Below, piece after piece: positions 6,790 through 7,433 of a DNA stretch of 7,433 nucleotides (the first letter of the stretch is position 1; the number at the start of each line of letters is the position of its first letter). This DNA is from Verrucomicrobiales bacterium (GTDB lineage: Bacteria > Verrucomicrobiota > Verrucomicrobiia > Limisphaerales > SXQI01): the NCBI GenBank assembly GCA_028293365.1, contig JAQGOX010000286.1, forward strand, positions 1 to 7,433, written 5' to 3'. Under the pieces are notes generated by a model. The model did not search any database. It was not told the origin of the DNA and saw nothing but the letters and a program-made list of their open reading frames with translations. The position numbers and the translations under genes are program-made.

Positions 6790-7419
6790 TCATTTGTGAT
6801 TGCTTTGCTGTCTATCAAAAATGTTTCCAAGACCGCGCAAAAGATTTTCGGCAGGAGTGGCATTAGTCTGCGCCAGGCTCGAAACATTAGTGGCAACCTG
6901 ATTCGTGGCGTTATTGAAAAGTGCCGCAAGCGAATTCAGAGCGCTGCCAGCATTGTTTGTGTTTGTAATGTTGGTTTGCGTCTGTTGCTCGCGCGCCACC
7001 CAATCCCGCAGTTTTTGGATCAAGTTTGTTCCGGTTAGAGTATTTGAATTCGCAGAATTCGTGGATGCATGGGCTGCAAGCGCATTGGTCAACGCGGCCC
7101 AGGAGCGTTGCGTAGCCGAATTCGTACTCGAATTGGTGCCGTTGGATTGTTGCGCCTGGAGCCAATCGCGCAGTTTCTGGACCAGGTTAGTCGAGACCGA
7201 AGGACTATTAGTTCCCGGCGCTTCATTGCCGAGGAATGTGCCAAGACGATCGGCGAGCAACGCCGTGTTCGTCCCCATGGAGTTTGTTTGGGCTGGATGA
7301 GATAAAAGACTGTCGAGAACAAGCGAACCCACGGATGTTCGATTAGTATCGTTTGTGTTCGAGGCGCTGTTTGTTCGCACCGACTGGCGGTTAAAAAATC
7401 CCCCGACAGCATTCAAAAA
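6790..7419 (-). CDS. Thr-Asn-rich repeat protein, C-terminal part, 5' end cut by contig end
   Basis: The frame is open from the last natural base before the adapter to TGA at 6790-6792 and gives about 209 residues. Its true start is beyond the contig; a TTG at 7416 is only a frame-internal codon. Composition is dominated by Thr, Asn, Ser, Ala and Gln, with 18 Thr-Asn dipeptides. Two copies of TNL[V/I]QKLRDW are separated by exactly 54 residues, a third more degenerate LLADRLGTFL-like segment lies upstream, and the end reads AENLLRGLGNIF. Amphipathic short helices thus alternate with polar linkers. I do not recognise the family. Such a tail fits the disordered C-terminus of a large envelope or secreted protein, for example an AsmA-like one, but the sequence does not prove this. 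It is on the same strand as the pksG operon with 190 bases between, so it is probably a separate unit. The overlapping plus-strand frame at 6905-7300 lacks protein-like features. Confidence 0.6.
   Translation of the reverse strand, partial: FLNAVGGFFNRQSVRTNSASNTNDTNRTSVGSLVLDSLLSHPAQTNSMGTNTALLADRLGTFLGNEAPGTNSPSVSTNLVQKLRDWLQAQQSNGTNSSTNSATQRSWAALTNALAAHASTNSANSNTLTGTNLIQKLRDWVAREQQTQTNITNTNNAGSALNSLAALFNNATNQVATNVSSLAQTNATPAENLLRGLGNIFDRQQSNHK
7000..7188. repeat. Two coding repeats of 27 bases, 162 bases apart
   Basis: Bases 7000-7026 and 7162-7188 match at 23 of 27 positions and encode the TNL[V/I]QKLRDW segment of the Thr-Asn-rich protein. The 162-base offset is 54 codons, which keeps frame. 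Mismatches fall mostly at synonymous sites, suggesting an old tandem duplication kept at protein level. Confidence 0.6.
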
Positions 7420-7433
7420 AGATCGGAAGAGCA
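7420..7433 (+). other. Illumina adapter remnant at contig end
   Basis: The final 14 bases AGATCGGAAGAGCA are identical to the start of the standard Illumina TruSeq adapter. They sit exactly at the sequence end, as expected for untrimmed read-through kept by an assembler. They are not genomic and should be removed before gene calling. The first A could also be genomic because it follows an A run. Confidence 0.93.

Noticed and set aside
6681..6929. Minus-strand frame of 82 codons across the pksG leader
   Set aside because: It overlaps the Thr-Asn-rich gene in another frame, has no recognisable motif and no ribosome site.
7000..7188. Possible CRISPR-like repeats
   Set aside because: There are only two copies, with mismatches at synonymous positions and an in-frame 54-codon offset, which fits a protein repeat.
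6905..7300. Plus-strand frame of 131 codons, Val/Phe/Ala-rich
   Set aside because: It is the complement of a Thr-Asn repeat region, and its hydrophobic look follows from that. The minus frame is open to the contig end and has an in-frame repeat.

Overview
The window is one end of a bacterial metagenome or draft-genome contig. Its last 14 bases (7420-7433) are the start of the standard Illumina adapter, so the sequence ends artificially there. The genes are bacterial: tightly packed, overlapping and intron-free. The host phylum cannot be fixed from this sequence. A Thr-Asn-repeat protein and a lipoprotein-like phosphoesterase would suit Verrucomicrobiota or another Gram-negative phylum, but that is a weak inference.

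The centre (3803-6599, minus strand) is a beta-branching cassette of polyketide biosynthesis in the order HMG-CoA-synthase-like (pksG type), ECH1 dehydratase (pksH type), ECH2 decarboxylase (pksI type). Residue patterns match the Bacillus pksG/H/I set very closely. The three genes overlap or abut (ATGA and TAATG junctions), so they are probably translated as a coupled operon. In known trans-AT PKS pathways these enzymes act on an ACP-bound beta-ketoacyl chain. They add a carbon branch from acetyl-ACP, dehydrate it and decarboxylate it to leave a beta-methyl or exomethylene group. The usual partners are not in the window: a donor ACP, a decarboxylating KS (pksF type) and the PKS modules.

Downstream in the same operon (2672-3787, minus) is a CHK/ecdysteroid-kinase-like phosphotransferase. 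Two key catalytic-loop residues are replaced: HGD..N reads HGS..Q. Convergent to it (1004-2632, plus) is a PvdE/SyrD-type ABC exporter, a family linked to secretion of non-ribosomal and related metabolites. Exporter, modified kinase-fold protein and beta-branching enzymes together look like the edge of a secondary-metabolite locus.

Flanks: 1-853 (minus) is the N-terminal part of a metallophosphoesterase with a lipoprotein-like signal, cut by the window start. 6790-7419 (minus) is the C-terminal part of a Thr-Asn-rich repeat protein, cut by the contig end. Neither is an obvious biosynthetic gene, so the cassette side near 6600 may be the cluster boundary. The non-coding gaps are 854-1003 (divergent promoter region), 2633-2671 (weak convergent terminator) and 6600-6789 (leader of the pksG operon, with a strong inverted repeat). 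No tRNA, rRNA, CRISPR or insertion sequence was seen.
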